NCBI RefSeq assembly: GCF_007678255.1
Contig: NZ_VEED01000028.1
Span: 1-46,912 of the forward strand
From: Bacillus sp. X1(2014)
Lineage (GTDB): Bacteria > Bacillota > Bacilli > Bacillales_B > DSM-18226
Length of the DNA stretch: 46,912 nt
Reading direction: 5' to 3'
A model generated the notes under the pieces. That model had not been told where the DNA came from. It worked only from the letters and a program-made list of their open reading frames with translations, and searched no databases. A program made the translations under genes and the position numbers. Positions within the stretch are counted from its first letter, which is position 1. Each line of letters opens with the position of its first letter. Shown piece after piece: positions 33,655 to 42,851 of this stretch.

Positions 33655-34128
33655 TTAAGCTACAACAAAATCAGGTTCATTTAGTCCCGAAACCAAAGCG
33701 TCCCGTGCTTCTTCTAAACCAAGCTTTATGAAGTACAGCTGTCCATTGATTCTTTCATCGTCAACGCTTAATAAAAGTGCCTGATCAATGAAGTTAATCG
33801 TATCCTCCGTTTTATCCAACGCTAATGATATCCGATTGTCGGAGAGATTAATAAGGTGTTGGTTATCTTGAACTTGGGCAACAACAGGGGCAACGGTAAT
33901 GATGGGATCACTCGGAAAATACGTATCAAAAGGCAATCCTTTCATGGCAAGATACACCTCTGTCAGATGGTCAATGACATCTTGATAGTATTGGATTTTA
34001 ATTGGGTTAGGCGGTAGAGGAAAATCGGACATTTCGAGGAAGAGAATTAAGGCATTATCCGCATAACGAATGGCTTGTACCGTATATACTAAAGCTGTTC
34101 TTACATTTAAAATTAAGTTCGAGGACAT
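33655..34128 (-). CDS. Helical hypothetical protein
   Basis: A 157-residue, mostly helical soluble protein without signal peptide or membrane segment. Segments 'LNVRTALVYTVQAIRYADNALILF', 'YYQDVIDHLTEVYLAMKGLPF' and 'QLYFIKLGLEEARDALVSGL' suggest a helical bundle. ATG at 34128 (reading MSSNLI) has GGAGTG about 8 bases upstream, so the longer open frame to 34230 is not used. It is divergent from a DUF3231 gene. I do not recognise the family. Confidence 0.7.
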   Translation of the reverse strand: MSSNLILNVRTALVYTVQAIRYADNALILFLEMSDFPLPPNPIKIQYYQDVIDHLTEVYLAMKGLPFDTYFPSDPIITVAPVVAQVQDNQHLINLSDNRISLALDKTEDTINFIDQALLLSVDDERINGQLYFIKLGLEEARDALVSGLNEPDFVVA

Positions 34129-34323
34129 TTTTTTCACTCCAAACTGATGAATTATTCTAATGTATGTAAATAAGACTAGCTTTGTAAAGGACATAGCGGC
34201 AAATTTATTAAAATGTGTGAAGGAGTACATCCTAAACCTCTATTTTTGGGATCAATATTAGATTAGAATAATTTTGTAAATAAATAGGAAAATTACATAC
34301 AAATAATGTAAAGGAAGAGTGAG

Positions 34324-35345
34324 ATGGAACCTACCTCGATTCGATTAACTGCTCCAGAAATTTCGAGTCTCTGGACACAATATATGTTTGATACAATGTC
34401 AATTTGCTTCTTAAAATACGCTTTAGAACATATAAAAGATCAAGATATTCGTGACATATATCATCAATCACTTGAAATTGCCGAAGGACATGTGAGACAT
34501 GTGACAAGTTTTTTTAATGAAGAAAAATTTCCAATCCCAAAGGGGTTTAGCGATGAGGATGTAAACATCCATGCCCCACGATTGTTTCAAGATCCATTTT
34601 ATCTTTATTATATATACATAATGATTTTACAAGGGTTGACAGGATACGCACTTGCTGTCAGTACATCGATTCGTGCCGATCTTCGCAAATATAACATAAA
34701 CTGTAATACCGAAACGATGATGCTTTTTGAAAAAACAATTGATACGATGTTGACCAAGGGTATTTACTCGCGGCCGCCAATTATTACTCCAGCAGAAGAG
34801 GTGGATTTTGTTAAGCATCAAAGCTTTTTAACAGGATGGTTTGGGGAACGTCGTCCATTAACATCATTGGAAATTGGTGATATAACTTTTAATATGGACA
34901 AGATGCACCTGCATGTCGCATTAAAGCTTGGTTTTAGCCAGGTAGCTGGTTCAGATAAGGTCCGTAAATATATTAATAGGGGCATGGAGATTTCTACTAA
35001 ACATATTGCTGCATTTGAGAAGATCTTTCGTGAAGAAAAGCTGAATTCACCGATTTCATGGCAATCACATGTAACTAGCTCAACCACAGCACCATTTTCT
35101 GATAAATGGATGATGTATCAAATCCAGCTCTCGACACAAGTTGCCATAGCTTTTTACGGAGCAGCGTTAAGGTTACATCAAGAAGGGACCTTGGAGAAAA
35201 ATATGTGGCTTTAACGAGTGAACTATTAAGGTATGCAGAAGATGGAGCGAATCTTATGATTGACAATAGCTGGTTAGAGGAACCTCCAAAAGCAAGCGAC
35301 CGAAGAAAATTAGCCGAAGGAAAAAGGGAAGGCAGGGATGGCTAA
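34324..35345 (+). pseudogene. DUF3231 family protein, frameshifted near the 3' end
   Basis: Two DUF3231 repeats of about 165 residues: the first opens 'LTAPEISSLWTQYMFDTMSICFLKYAL', and the second repeats the pattern ('KWMMYQIQLSTQVAIAFYGAAL'). The frame from the ATG runs off-family after 'YGAALRL' and stops at 35214. In another frame, to TAA at 35345, the expected end continues: 'SRRDLGEKYVALTSELLRYA', 'EDGANLMIDNSWLEEPP'. Adding one base near 35170 would restore a single reading ('ALRVTSRRDL'). It could be a mutation, sequence error or programmed shift. GGAAGAG precedes the ATG. DUF3231 proteins have a ferritin-like helical build and are typical of Bacillus. Confidence 0.8.
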
Positions 35346-35492
35346 GATTAATAAAATTTCGTAAACCAGAATGCCGATGAAATAAATAATCAGCCATAGA
35401 AGAGTGGCTATCCGGTCACTCTTTTTATCATGCATTCCTTTTTGCTATCTACGAAATTATGAATATAATTAGATAGTTGGAGGATTGATAAT

Positions 35493-35990
35493 ATGATTAA
35501 GATACGAAACGTAAAAATGGAAGATTTGAAACAGCTGGTGGTCATTGAAAATCTTTGTTTTTCAAAAGAAGAGGCAGCAACGAAACATGCATTCGAAAAG
35601 AGAATTGAACTGATTCCCGATAGTTTCTTTGTTGCCGAAGTGGATGGAAAAATCGCAGGATTAGTCAATGGTCCCGTGATTGATACTGTGTATATCACTG
35701 ATGATTTATTTAGTATGACCAAGAGCAATCCAGCGAAGGGCGGTCATCAAAGTATTTTAGGATTAGCGGTGTCTCCTCATTTTCAGAGACATGGCGTAGC
35801 TGCTGCCTTACTATCCCATCTTGAAAAAGAAGCAAGAACAAACCACCGAGAAACGGTTACGCTTACTTGTAAACAGGATTTAATCCAATTCTATGAAAAG
35901 TTAGGCTACCGGAACTGCGGTGAGTCTGCTTCCAAACATGGGGGAGTCAGTTGGTATAACATGTGTAAAAAGATAAATTCATTCAACTAA
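35493..35990 (+). CDS. GNAT-family N-acetyltransferase
   Basis: A 165-residue GNAT protein. 'IRNVKMEDLKQLVVIENLCFSKEEAA' is the N-terminal helix pair. 'SILGLAVSPHFQRHGVAAALLSHLEKEA' contains the acetyl-CoA-binding motif (Q/R-x-x-G-x-A). 'LTCKQDLIQFYEKLGYRNCG' is the C-terminal motif B. The layout resembles arylalkylamine N-acetyltransferase-like bacterial GNATs. TTGGAGG lies 10 bases before the ATG. Single gene with its own terminator. Substrate unknown. Confidence 0.87.
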   Translation: MIKIRNVKMEDLKQLVVIENLCFSKEEAATKHAFEKRIELIPDSFFVAEVDGKIAGLVNGPVIDTVYITDDLFSMTKSNPAKGGHQSILGLAVSPHFQRHGVAAALLSHLEKEARTNHRETVTLTCKQDLIQFYEKLGYRNCGESASKHGGVSWYNMCKKINSFN

Positions 35991-36006
35991 ATCGAAAATA
36001 TAGCCC

Positions 36007-36047
36007 AAAAAAACGATTCGGAGGTATACTCTCCAATCGTTTTTTTA
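36007..36047 (+). terminator. Terminator of the GNAT gene
   Basis: AAAAAACGATT plus GGAG pairs with CTCC plus AATCGTTTTTTT with small bulges, followed by the T run. Confidence 0.85.
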
Positions 36048-36227
36048 TTACTTGAAGAATCTAAGTACTAATAGACGTACCCAAAATTGATGACATAATA
36101 CTACGTCCTCCTAAATAAAATCTAAGGAGATAAGGAGTAAGACCTATCTTATTTTTTTATGGCTATCGTTTTTCCGTTTTTAAATTGATTTTTACATGCA
36201 TTTATAGAATTTAGGGGGGATTTGTTG

Positions 36228-36719
36228 GTGAGTGATTTGCAAACGAAACTTGGCGGCGGATTGAATCTACTTCAGGATTCGCTGCAGCAGGGAAAGCAGA
36301 AACTACAAACCGTTCAGGAAGTTAGCCAATTTAAAAAACTTATCCAGGAACATGCTGAAAAACGTGCCGCATTGTTACTTCACCTCGGAGAAGTAGCTTA
36401 TCAAAAAATTCGGACAGGAAAATTAGAAAATCCAGAACTGGGACAATTCTTTTTGAAGATTGCTGAACTTGATCAACGTATTTTTCAAGCCCAAAAGGCA
36501 TTAGAGCAATTAAATAAAAAAGAACATGCGTGGGGCTGCTCCAATTGTGGCAGTCAAATTACTGCGAATGATAAATTTTGTGGATCATGTGGTCAACGAC
36601 AAGAACAGCTGGCAAGTGGTATTGAGTCCATGGAAACCATCGTGTGTGCCACTTGTGAAGAACAGGTCCCATCACAAGCTAGTTTCTGCGCTTGTTGCGG
36701 AAGCCGTCTGGCTGTGTAA
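36228..36719 (+). CDS. Soluble double zinc-ribbon protein with coiled coil
   Basis: A 163-residue cytosolic protein. Residues 1-95 are helical and charged, probably a coiled coil ('LQDSLQQGKQKLQTVQEV', 'FFLKIAELDQRIFQAQKALEQL'). Two zinc ribbons follow: 'CSNCGSQITANDKFCGSCG' and 'CATCEEQVPSQASFCACCG'. GTG at 36228 has AGGGGGG 8 bases upstream; two TTG codons just upstream are too close. It heads a three-gene unit of zinc-ribbon proteins, 12 bases before the next. Function unknown; probably an adaptor. Confidence 0.82.
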   Translation: MSDLQTKLGGGLNLLQDSLQQGKQKLQTVQEVSQFKKLIQEHAEKRAALLLHLGEVAYQKIRTGKLENPELGQFFLKIAELDQRIFQAQKALEQLNKKEHAWGCSNCGSQITANDKFCGSCGQRQEQLASGIESMETIVCATCEEQVPSQASFCACCGSRLAV

Positions 36720-36731
36720 GGGGGCTGTCAG

Positions 36732-38342
36732 ATGTTTTGTAAAAATTGCGGGACCGAGAATCTTTCAACGGCCAACTATTGCATCAATGACGGAACCTTG
36801 TTAAAACGGGCGCCTGTAAAATTTCGATTGAAGGAGCAGAAAGGTTCCTTTTGTTCCGAATGCGGCGGCAATACAACAAAGGGTTATAACTATTGTACGG
36901 AATGTGGGTCGAGCAACCTGCAGTACAGTCATGAGAAAAGTTTTGCCTCGCCAAAGGAATTGACCAATATGGCAGCAGTTCTACCCCAAAAAATGCCGGG
37001 ATTCAAGTTTACATATGTAAGAAATGCCTTGTTGCCAGCCCTGATTGCCATCCTAATCGTTTTTGGATTATCTTTTTCTGTTATGAAAACATCTGAAAAG
37101 ATTTTTAATAGTTTGGTGGGCGATAGTTTAGACGAAATGGATCTAGCCGGATTAATCGACGAAATTGCATTTGAACGGGATGGGGATCTTCCCAAGCTCA
37201 ATAAAATGTATGGTATATCTGATATTGTGATGGCATCTAACCTCCAAAATCCTGTCATTGCTGTTAGTTTAGATGGAGAAATTAGCGGTGACGAGGAACA
37301 TGCGACGGTGGAAGCGGAGGCAAAGAATGGGTTTATCATTTATCTTCTGATTCCATTCATCGGATTATTTGTAGCTGGTATGATTGCCTCAAGGCGAAGA
37401 AATAGTTCAAAACTAGAAGACCATGTGATTAATGCAATCGGCATTGCTGTCATCTATTCAATATTTATGACAATCTTTTCTCTATTTGCTGGGTATTCAT
37501 ATGATTTCAATACGGATCAGAAGAATTTTGATATGAGTTTAGATATTAGCACCAACTATTCCTTTTTTAAAACCTTCATAATGACTTTGCTTTTTGGTTT
37601 CTTTTTCAGTGGCTTGGGAAGTTTATTTGCTGTAACCTTTCGGAGGGCAACGAGGCTCCTATCGGAATGGATTCCTTCAGGGGAAGCGATTCATCAAGCG
37701 ATTGTCATTCCATTTCGGGGTATACTACTTTTCTCCGTAATTATCTTTGCTTACCTTTCTAGTAAAATAGCAGAAATAAAAGAGGCTGGAGGGTTCTTTT
37801 TCGAGACACCATTTGAGGAGCTAATCGACAAAAGTTTTATGCTCATTGCAACCCTTTCTGTTCAATTTGGCAGTTATTTTTGGAATTTACTTCACTTCAC
37901 TCCAATTAAGTTTACACAATCTGAATCGGGTTCGGAGGAATCTTTGTCTTTTGGGATTTTTTCAGGTGTTGAATCCGATGGGAACCCTGCTTTATTTGAA
38001 CATATCTTGGTCGGGACGGATGTGGGTCTTTATTTAAAGCTTGCGATGCTTATCCCAGTTGCCTTATTTATTTGGGCGGGTTTTAGGATCTCAAGAAAGC
38101 CAAATGTAATAAAAAATCTGGTTATCTTTAGTGTGGTTTATGCTGTCATCATGTCATTACTTGCTGCATTCACTGATATAGGTTTTGGGCTCAGTGGAGG
38201 GAGTGAGAACTCAGAAGATACGCTTGAGTTGTCGCTTCAACTTGGCTTTGGGCCAATTGGAACATTCATTAAAAGTCTATTCTTTTCATTTGTATTTGCC
38301 TTTCTTGGGACTTTCATTCATAAATCGAAAAAGCATGCCTAA
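36732..38342 (+). CDS. Polytopic membrane protein with two N-terminal zinc ribbons
   Basis: A 536-residue protein. Ribbon 1 ('CKNCGTENLSTANYCINDG') has Asp where the fourth Cys is expected; ribbon 2 ('CSECGGNTTKGYNYCTECG') is complete. About nine membrane segments follow, starting near residue 97 ('ALLPALIAILIVFGLSFSV'). A large loop after the first (about 118-200) and another near 385-425 are probably extracytoplasmic. I do not recognise a transporter family. GGGGGCTGTCAG before the ATG is a modest site, so coupling to the upstream gene is likely. Confidence 0.8.
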   Translation: MFCKNCGTENLSTANYCINDGTLLKRAPVKFRLKEQKGSFCSECGGNTTKGYNYCTECGSSNLQYSHEKSFASPKELTNMAAVLPQKMPGFKFTYVRNALLPALIAILIVFGLSFSVMKTSEKIFNSLVGDSLDEMDLAGLIDEIAFERDGDLPKLNKMYGISDIVMASNLQNPVIAVSLDGEISGDEEHATVEAEAKNGFIIYLLIPFIGLFVAGMIASRRRNSSKLEDHVINAIGIAVIYSIFMTIFSLFAGYSYDFNTDQKNFDMSLDISTNYSFFKTFIMTLLFGFFFSGLGSLFAVTFRRATRLLSEWIPSGEAIHQAIVIPFRGILLFSVIIFAYLSSKIAEIKEAGGFFFETPFEELIDKSFMLIATLSVQFGSYFWNLLHFTPIKFTQSESGSEESLSFGIFSGVESDGNPALFEHILVGTDVGLYLKLAMLIPVALFIWAGFRISRKPNVIKNLVIFSVVYAVIMSLLAAFTDIGFGLSGGSENSEDTLELSLQLGFGPIGTFIKSLFFSFVFAFLGTFIHKSKKHA

Positions 38343-38355
38343 TTTACTTAGATTG

Positions 38356-38392
38356 ATTCCCTTGTCTGCTTAGGCAGGCAGGGGATATTTTA
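38356..38392 (+). terminator. Possible weak intercistronic terminator
   Basis: CCCTTGTCTGC pairs with GCAGGCAGGGG (two G-U pairs) across a 4-base loop, but only ATATTTTA follows. It may tune expression of the third zinc-ribbon gene, or stabilise the mRNA. Confidence 0.5.
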
Positions 38393-38426
38393 GTAGGATT
38401 TCTTTGTTAAAGGAGTGATTTCATTA

Positions 38427-39554
38427 GTGGGTGGATTCTGTACCAATTGCGGTAAAAAAATAAATAGATCAGAACTATTTTGTACAGGTTGCGGGGAGAA
38501 ACTGGCGGAAAATCAAACTCCCGTTATTGAGGCTGAGGAGGCACCTTTCCAATCAGAGTCTGGGATTCCTTCCGCACGTAGAAACAATAAAAAAGGTTTT
38601 AAAATTGTAATATTTTCTTTGTTAGGGATCGTTATAGTTGTCATTGCGGCCTACTTCATGATGAATAGCCTAAAGGATCACACTCAAAAGGCATCTCAAG
38701 CAGATACAATTAAAGAAAAGAAGGAATCCAAATCTGCTCCTAACAATAAGGAAAATGCGGCAACTAATCAGGAGGATAAAGGTCAATCAACGGATGAAGA
38801 AGGAGGTACCGAGATCAAACAAGAAGTAGTCGGTACTAGTGAACAATCGATCATAAACTATTACACTGCTATGTTAAATAACTTACGAATCTTCACCTCT
38901 GGCAGAGAAATTTCGGTTGGAGAGTGGACGGTGAGCCGTCAAGATGAAGGTGTCGCCCTATCGGCATCAGAGATTCCGTCTCGAGAGTTAGCCAGTATTT
39001 TTGGTCTTTTTGATGACAGGAACTTGCTGCCTCTAAAAATATGGGCTAAAGAGGTATATGACATTGCCCAAACGTTATCAAAGGAATTAGATGCGGAATG
39101 GCTTATCTCTGTAGGAAATAATTGCGTGGGTGAATATCCTATTACTTTGCCACAATCAGACTTGATAAACTACTCAGGGTCATGTGGGTACTCTATTCCG
39201 GTTCTAGGAGGAACCAATAAGGATAATCTAATGCTTGTCATGCATACGAGTGTTTTTGGTGTATCAAACAATAATCCGCCCAGTGATTTCTCAAGTGAAT
39301 ATATCTTTCCTGAAAGTGATTATGTCAGATTAACCATGAGTGAACTTGAACTGCTTACCCCAAAGCAACTCCGCTTAGCAAGAAATGAAATCTATGCCCG
39401 GCATGGTTATATTTTTGAGTCGGATGATCTAAGGATTTATTTTTCAAAAAAATCATGGTACTTTCCTAATCCTAATTATAACAGCAGTTTGTTGAATTCT
39501 ATTGAGAAATACAATGTGAAGTTGATACAAGATCGAGAAAAGGATTTCCAATAA
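38427..39554 (+). CDS. Zinc-ribbon, single-pass protein with outer YARHG domain
   Basis: A 375-residue protein. An N-terminal zinc ribbon ('CTNCGKKINRSELFCTGCG') is followed by a membrane segment near residues 55-76 ('IVIFSLLGIVIVVIAAYFMM'). Next comes a Lys/Glu/Asn-rich linker (80-135) and an outer globular region. The C-terminus is a YARHG domain ('ARNEIYARHGYIFESDDL', then 'KKSWYFPNPNY'), found in bacterial cell-surface proteins. GTG at 38427 has AAAGGAG 11 bases upstream; the GTG at 38415 is part of that site. Third member of the zinc-ribbon unit. Confidence 0.83.
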   Translation: MGGFCTNCGKKINRSELFCTGCGEKLAENQTPVIEAEEAPFQSESGIPSARRNNKKGFKIVIFSLLGIVIVVIAAYFMMNSLKDHTQKASQADTIKEKKESKSAPNNKENAATNQEDKGQSTDEEGGTEIKQEVVGTSEQSIINYYTAMLNNLRIFTSGREISVGEWTVSRQDEGVALSASEIPSRELASIFGLFDDRNLLPLKIWAKEVYDIAQTLSKELDAEWLISVGNNCVGEYPITLPQSDLINYSGSCGYSIPVLGGTNKDNLMLVMHTSVFGVSNNNPPSDFSSEYIFPESDYVRLTMSELELLTPKQLRLARNEIYARHGYIFESDDLRIYFSKKSWYFPNPNYNSSLLNSIEKYNVKLIQDREKDFQ

Positions 39555-39565
39555 ACGCCTAAGAA

Positions 39566-39616
39566 TAAGCTGAGAATAGCCAATTTGAAGTAAGGATAGG
39601 CTATTCTCGGCTTATT
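39566..39616 (+). terminator. Terminator of the zinc-ribbon operon
   Basis: TAAGCTGAGAATAGCC pairs with GGCTATTCTCGGCTTA (16 bp, one G-U) around a 17-base loop. Few T's follow, but the stem is strong. Confidence 0.75.
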
Positions 39617-39785
39617 ATAGTTACCGGGTGAGGGAAGAATGTTTTTGGTGCATTTATTTTCAAACGTTACATACATTTAAATGAGGGGATAAACATATCC
39701 AAGTGATGGGACAAGCACTACGGTCCGACACTGGACTTCAATTAGGTCAATGATAATAAAATAGAGCAATAGAGAGGGAGAAAAA

Positions 39786-40517
39786 ATGGAGTTTCTACAT
39801 GAAATAATCAGTAGCTATAGTACATTTTTTTCACTAGAAGCCCTAAAGAACGTATTTATGAACCCAACGAGTTGGGGCGTGATAGGGACACTAGTTATTC
39901 TAGAAGGTTTGCTTTCTGCCGATAACGCCCTCGTTTTAGCTATATTAGTGAAGAACTTACCTAAACACCAGCGAAAAAAAGCGTTATTCTATGGAATTTT
40001 GGGTGCATACCTTTTTCGAATCTTAGCGATTGGGTTAGGAATTACATTAATTAATATTGGCTGGATAAAAATTGTCTGTGGTCACTATTTACTTTGGATT
40101 GTGGTTCAAAACTTCATCAAGAATAATGACGGCGAAGATGAAGTACAAAGTAAAAAATTCGGATTTTGGCGAACGGTTTTAACCGTAGAACTAATGGACA
40201 TTGCTTTTAGTCTTGATAGTGTAATTGCAGCATTTGGGGTCTCAAACCAAGAGTGGGTCCTATTTATTGGCGGTGTGATTGGGATCTTGATGATGCGAGG
40301 GGTAGCCCAACTCTTCTTGGTATTAATTGAAAAAGTTCCTGAAGTTGAAATCACGGCCTTTATTTTAATAGCCATTATTGCTATTAAAATGATTATCTCT
40401 GCATTTGGGTACCAATTAGATGAATTTGTCTTCTTTTCGATCTTAATTGCTGTGTTCTCAGGAACATTCCTTGTTCATTTTGTAAGGAAAAATTCTGGGA
40501 ATGAAAAAACGCTGTAA
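39786..40517 (+). CDS. TerC-family membrane protein
   Basis: A 243-residue protein with seven or so membrane segments. The two metal-site motifs are present: 'LEGLLSADNALVLA' in segment 1 and 'VELMDIAFSLDSVIAAFG' after the central loop. TerC proteins such as B. subtilis YceF and YkoY export Mn2+ or help metalate secreted enzymes. GAGAGGGAG precedes the ATG. I looked for a yybP-ykoY (Mn2+) riboswitch upstream and did not recognise one. Confidence 0.92.
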   Translation: MEFLHEIISSYSTFFSLEALKNVFMNPTSWGVIGTLVILEGLLSADNALVLAILVKNLPKHQRKKALFYGILGAYLFRILAIGLGITLINIGWIKIVCGHYLLWIVVQNFIKNNDGEDEVQSKKFGFWRTVLTVELMDIAFSLDSVIAAFGVSNQEWVLFIGGVIGILMMRGVAQLFLVLIEKVPEVEITAFILIAIIAIKMIISAFGYQLDEFVFFSILIAVFSGTFLVHFVRKNSGNEKTL

Positions 40518-40533
40518 TAGATACCGTATCAGT

Positions 40534-40563
40534 AACCATCCATTTCATTTGGATGGTTTTTTA
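40534..40563 (+). terminator. Terminator of the TerC gene
   Basis: AACCATCCA pairs with TGGATGGTT across a 7-base loop, followed by T's. Confidence 0.88.
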
Positions 40564-40710
40564 TTTTTGCAGGCAGAATCTACAAGGATTTTTTTTGTGG
40601 AATTTCTAATAACGAATATTTCGGAAATGAAAATAATTGCCTAGTATGTTATTATAGACGATATTAACAAATGGATAAAAATACAATTAAGCCATGGGAG
40701 ATGGAGCAGC

Positions 40711-41916
40711 ATGTTGAACTGGAAACGTAATTTGTGGGTGCTTTGGATCGGTGTCTTTTTTACAGCAGCAAGCTTTTCCATGGTCATTCCTTTTTTGCCA
40801 ATTTTCCTTTTGCAAATTGGGGTACATGAACATACGGAACTGTGGTCAGGATTGTTATTTAGTGCAGCCTTCTTTTCAGGGGCAATCGCCTCACCGTTTT
40901 GGGGCAGGATGGCTGATAAATATGGGCGGAAACCAATGATTATTCGGGCTGGGTTTGTCCTTTTTGCCATCTATACGTTAATGGCCTTTGTCACCAATCC
41001 TTATCAGATATTAATTCTACGAATCTTGCAGGGATTACTGAGTGGATTCATCCCAGGTGCAATTGCTTTGATTGGTACTAATACACCTGGTAACAAGGTG
41101 GGCTATGCACTTTCCCTTATTTCGTCAGCTTCCGCTTCAGGTAGTATCCTTGGTCCCTTGCTAGGCGGAGGAATTTCACATTTGGTGGGAAATCGGTGGG
41201 CATTTGCCAGTGCAGGGATGATTGTGTTCCTTGCCACTCTCCTCATTATTTTTTGGGTAGTAGAGGAAAATTTCACGCCAAGTAAGGTTCGTGGTTCTGT
41301 AAGAAATGATTTTAAATTGGCCTTGACGAATCGTCCATTCTTTCTCGTTCTCATTCTCACGGTGGTTACTAGCTGTTCCATCATGACCATCGAGCCGGTA
41401 CTCCCTTTATATATCGTAAAATTGGGAGGGTCTTCCGAAAATGCCTCATTATTAGCGGGAGTGGTGTTCTCATTGCCCGGAATAGCTAGTGCGCTGTTTG
41501 CTCCTTTTTGGGGGAAGTGGGCAGACAAAGTAGGCTTTCAACGAGTTTTATTTATTGGATTACTGGGCGGTGGAATCGGAACAATTACTCAAATACTTTT
41601 CAGTCAAATTTGGGGATTTTCGTTGATTCGCTTTGTGTTTGGTATATTTTTCTGTGCCGTCTTCCCAGCTTTGAATGGACTTGTTGTAAAATCAACACCT
41701 GAGGATTTCCGCGGCCGGGCCTTTAGTTTGAACCAAACTGCTAACCAAATTGGCGGGATGATTGGTCCGATTATTGGCGGTTTCATTGGAGGGATTTTCC
41801 CTGTTCAAAGTGTCTTTATCGTAACAGGTATTCTATTATTAATTGCATGTGGAATGGCTTATTGGAATGGAAAAAATCTAAGCAGTCGTGCGCTTAAACG
41901 AAAAGCTTTAACGTAA
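40711..41916 (+). CDS. MFS multidrug exporter (DHA1, 12 segments)
   Basis: A 401-residue facilitator of the TetA/NorA-like DHA1 branch. 'GRMADKYGRKPMII' is motif A, 'RILQGLLSGFIPGAIALI' motif B, and 'GSILGPLLGGGI' motif C, the antiporter motif. A second motif-A-like loop, 'GKWADKVGFQRVL', starts the second half. It probably expels lipophilic drugs by proton exchange. ATG with GGGAGATGGAG upstream. Single gene between two terminators. Confidence 0.9.
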   Translation: MLNWKRNLWVLWIGVFFTAASFSMVIPFLPIFLLQIGVHEHTELWSGLLFSAAFFSGAIASPFWGRMADKYGRKPMIIRAGFVLFAIYTLMAFVTNPYQILILRILQGLLSGFIPGAIALIGTNTPGNKVGYALSLISSASASGSILGPLLGGGISHLVGNRWAFASAGMIVFLATLLIIFWVVEENFTPSKVRGSVRNDFKLALTNRPFFLVLILTVVTSCSIMTIEPVLPLYIVKLGGSSENASLLAGVVFSLPGIASALFAPFWGKWADKVGFQRVLFIGLLGGGIGTITQILFSQIWGFSLIRFVFGIFFCAVFPALNGLVVKSTPEDFRGRAFSLNQTANQIGGMIGPIIGGFIGGIFPVQSVFIVTGILLLIACGMAYWNGKNLSSRALKRKALT

Positions 41917-41931
41917 ACAAATTTGTTGTGC

Positions 41932-41972
41932 AAAACCCGCTTATCTTATTTTTCGGATAAGAGGGTTTTTTG
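41932..41972 (+). terminator. Terminator of the MFS exporter gene
   Basis: AAAACCC-CTTATC pairs with GATAAG-GGGTTTT, followed by T's; small bulges. Confidence 0.85.
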
Positions 41973-42005
41973 TGGTAAATTAGAAGTGTAGTGGGAGGGG
42001 ATTAA

Positions 42006-42836
42006 TTGTCTAGTCAACTAATAAAAATTAATGATAGTTTACGTGCGGATTGTATAAATTGTTTTGGATTGTGCTGTGTGGCTTTGCCTTATGCGAAGTC
42101 AGCTGACTTTGCAATGGATAAAGAAGCTGGTACTCCTTGTCTAAATTTGCAATCCGATTTTCGTTGTGGGATACATAAAAATCTTAGAAAGGAAGGTTTT
42201 AGAGGCTGCGTAGGTTATGAGTGTTTTGGAGCAGGTCAAAAAGTTTCGCAAGTTACTTATAATGGAAACGACTGGCTTAGTGATCCATCTATAGCAAAAG
42301 AAATGTTTGAAGTATTTCCGATTATGCAGCAACTTCACGAGATGCTTTGTTACTTATATGAAGCGCTAAGCTTAGAAGAGGCGCAGCCTATTATTAATGA
42401 ATTGAAGTCTTCTATAGAAGAAACGGAAAAGCTTACTACTCTATGTCCTCAATCTATTCTAGAGTTAAATGTTCCTGCTCATAGAGCGATGGTAAATGAT
42501 TTACTTCTCCGTACGAGTGAACTTGTACGTTCAAAGATTTCGACCAAGAAGCATATAAAAAAGCGAGACTTCATAGGTGCAAATTTAAAAGGGGCAGACC
42601 TAAGAGGAACCAATTTAAGAGGGGCATTGCTACTTGCAGCGGATCTTAGGAAAGCTGACTTACGAGTGGCCGATCTAATTGGCGCAGACCTGAGAGATGC
42701 TGATTTACGTGGAGCAAATCTAACAGAAAGTTTATTTTTGACGCAAGCGCAAATCAATTCAGCAAAGGGCGATCGTACTACTAGATTACCAGCTACATTA
42801 AGAAGACCCGATCATTGGATAGAAGATTTAGATTGA
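42006..42836 (+). CDS. Pentapeptide-repeat protein with N-terminal Cys cluster
   Basis: A 276-residue protein. The N-terminus has a cysteine cluster (C16, C19, C23 and C24 in 'ADCINCFGLCC', with further Cys in 'GTPCLNL', 'FRCGIH' and 'GCVGYECFG'). This recalls the YkgJ metal-binding family (CxxC...CC). Residues about 188-245 are pentapeptide repeats of A(D/N)LxG type, about twelve units, which form a right-handed beta helix. TTG start with GGGAGGGG upstream. Pentapeptide proteins can mimic DNA and protect gyrase, but that is not shown here. Confidence 0.87.
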   Translation: MSSQLIKINDSLRADCINCFGLCCVALPYAKSADFAMDKEAGTPCLNLQSDFRCGIHKNLRKEGFRGCVGYECFGAGQKVSQVTYNGNDWLSDPSIAKEMFEVFPIMQQLHEMLCYLYEALSLEEAQPIINELKSSIEETEKLTTLCPQSILELNVPAHRAMVNDLLLRTSELVRSKISTKKHIKKRDFIGANLKGADLRGTNLRGALLLAADLRKADLRVADLIGADLRDADLRGANLTESLFLTQAQINSAKGDRTTRLPATLRRPDHWIEDLD

Positions 42837-42851
42837 CTTAAATGGATAAGG

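Noticed and set aside
39617..39785. yybP-ykoY manganese riboswitch before terC
   Set aside because: Expected from B. subtilis ykoY, but I could not find the conserved purine-rich core or the paired helices. A covariance-model scan would decide.
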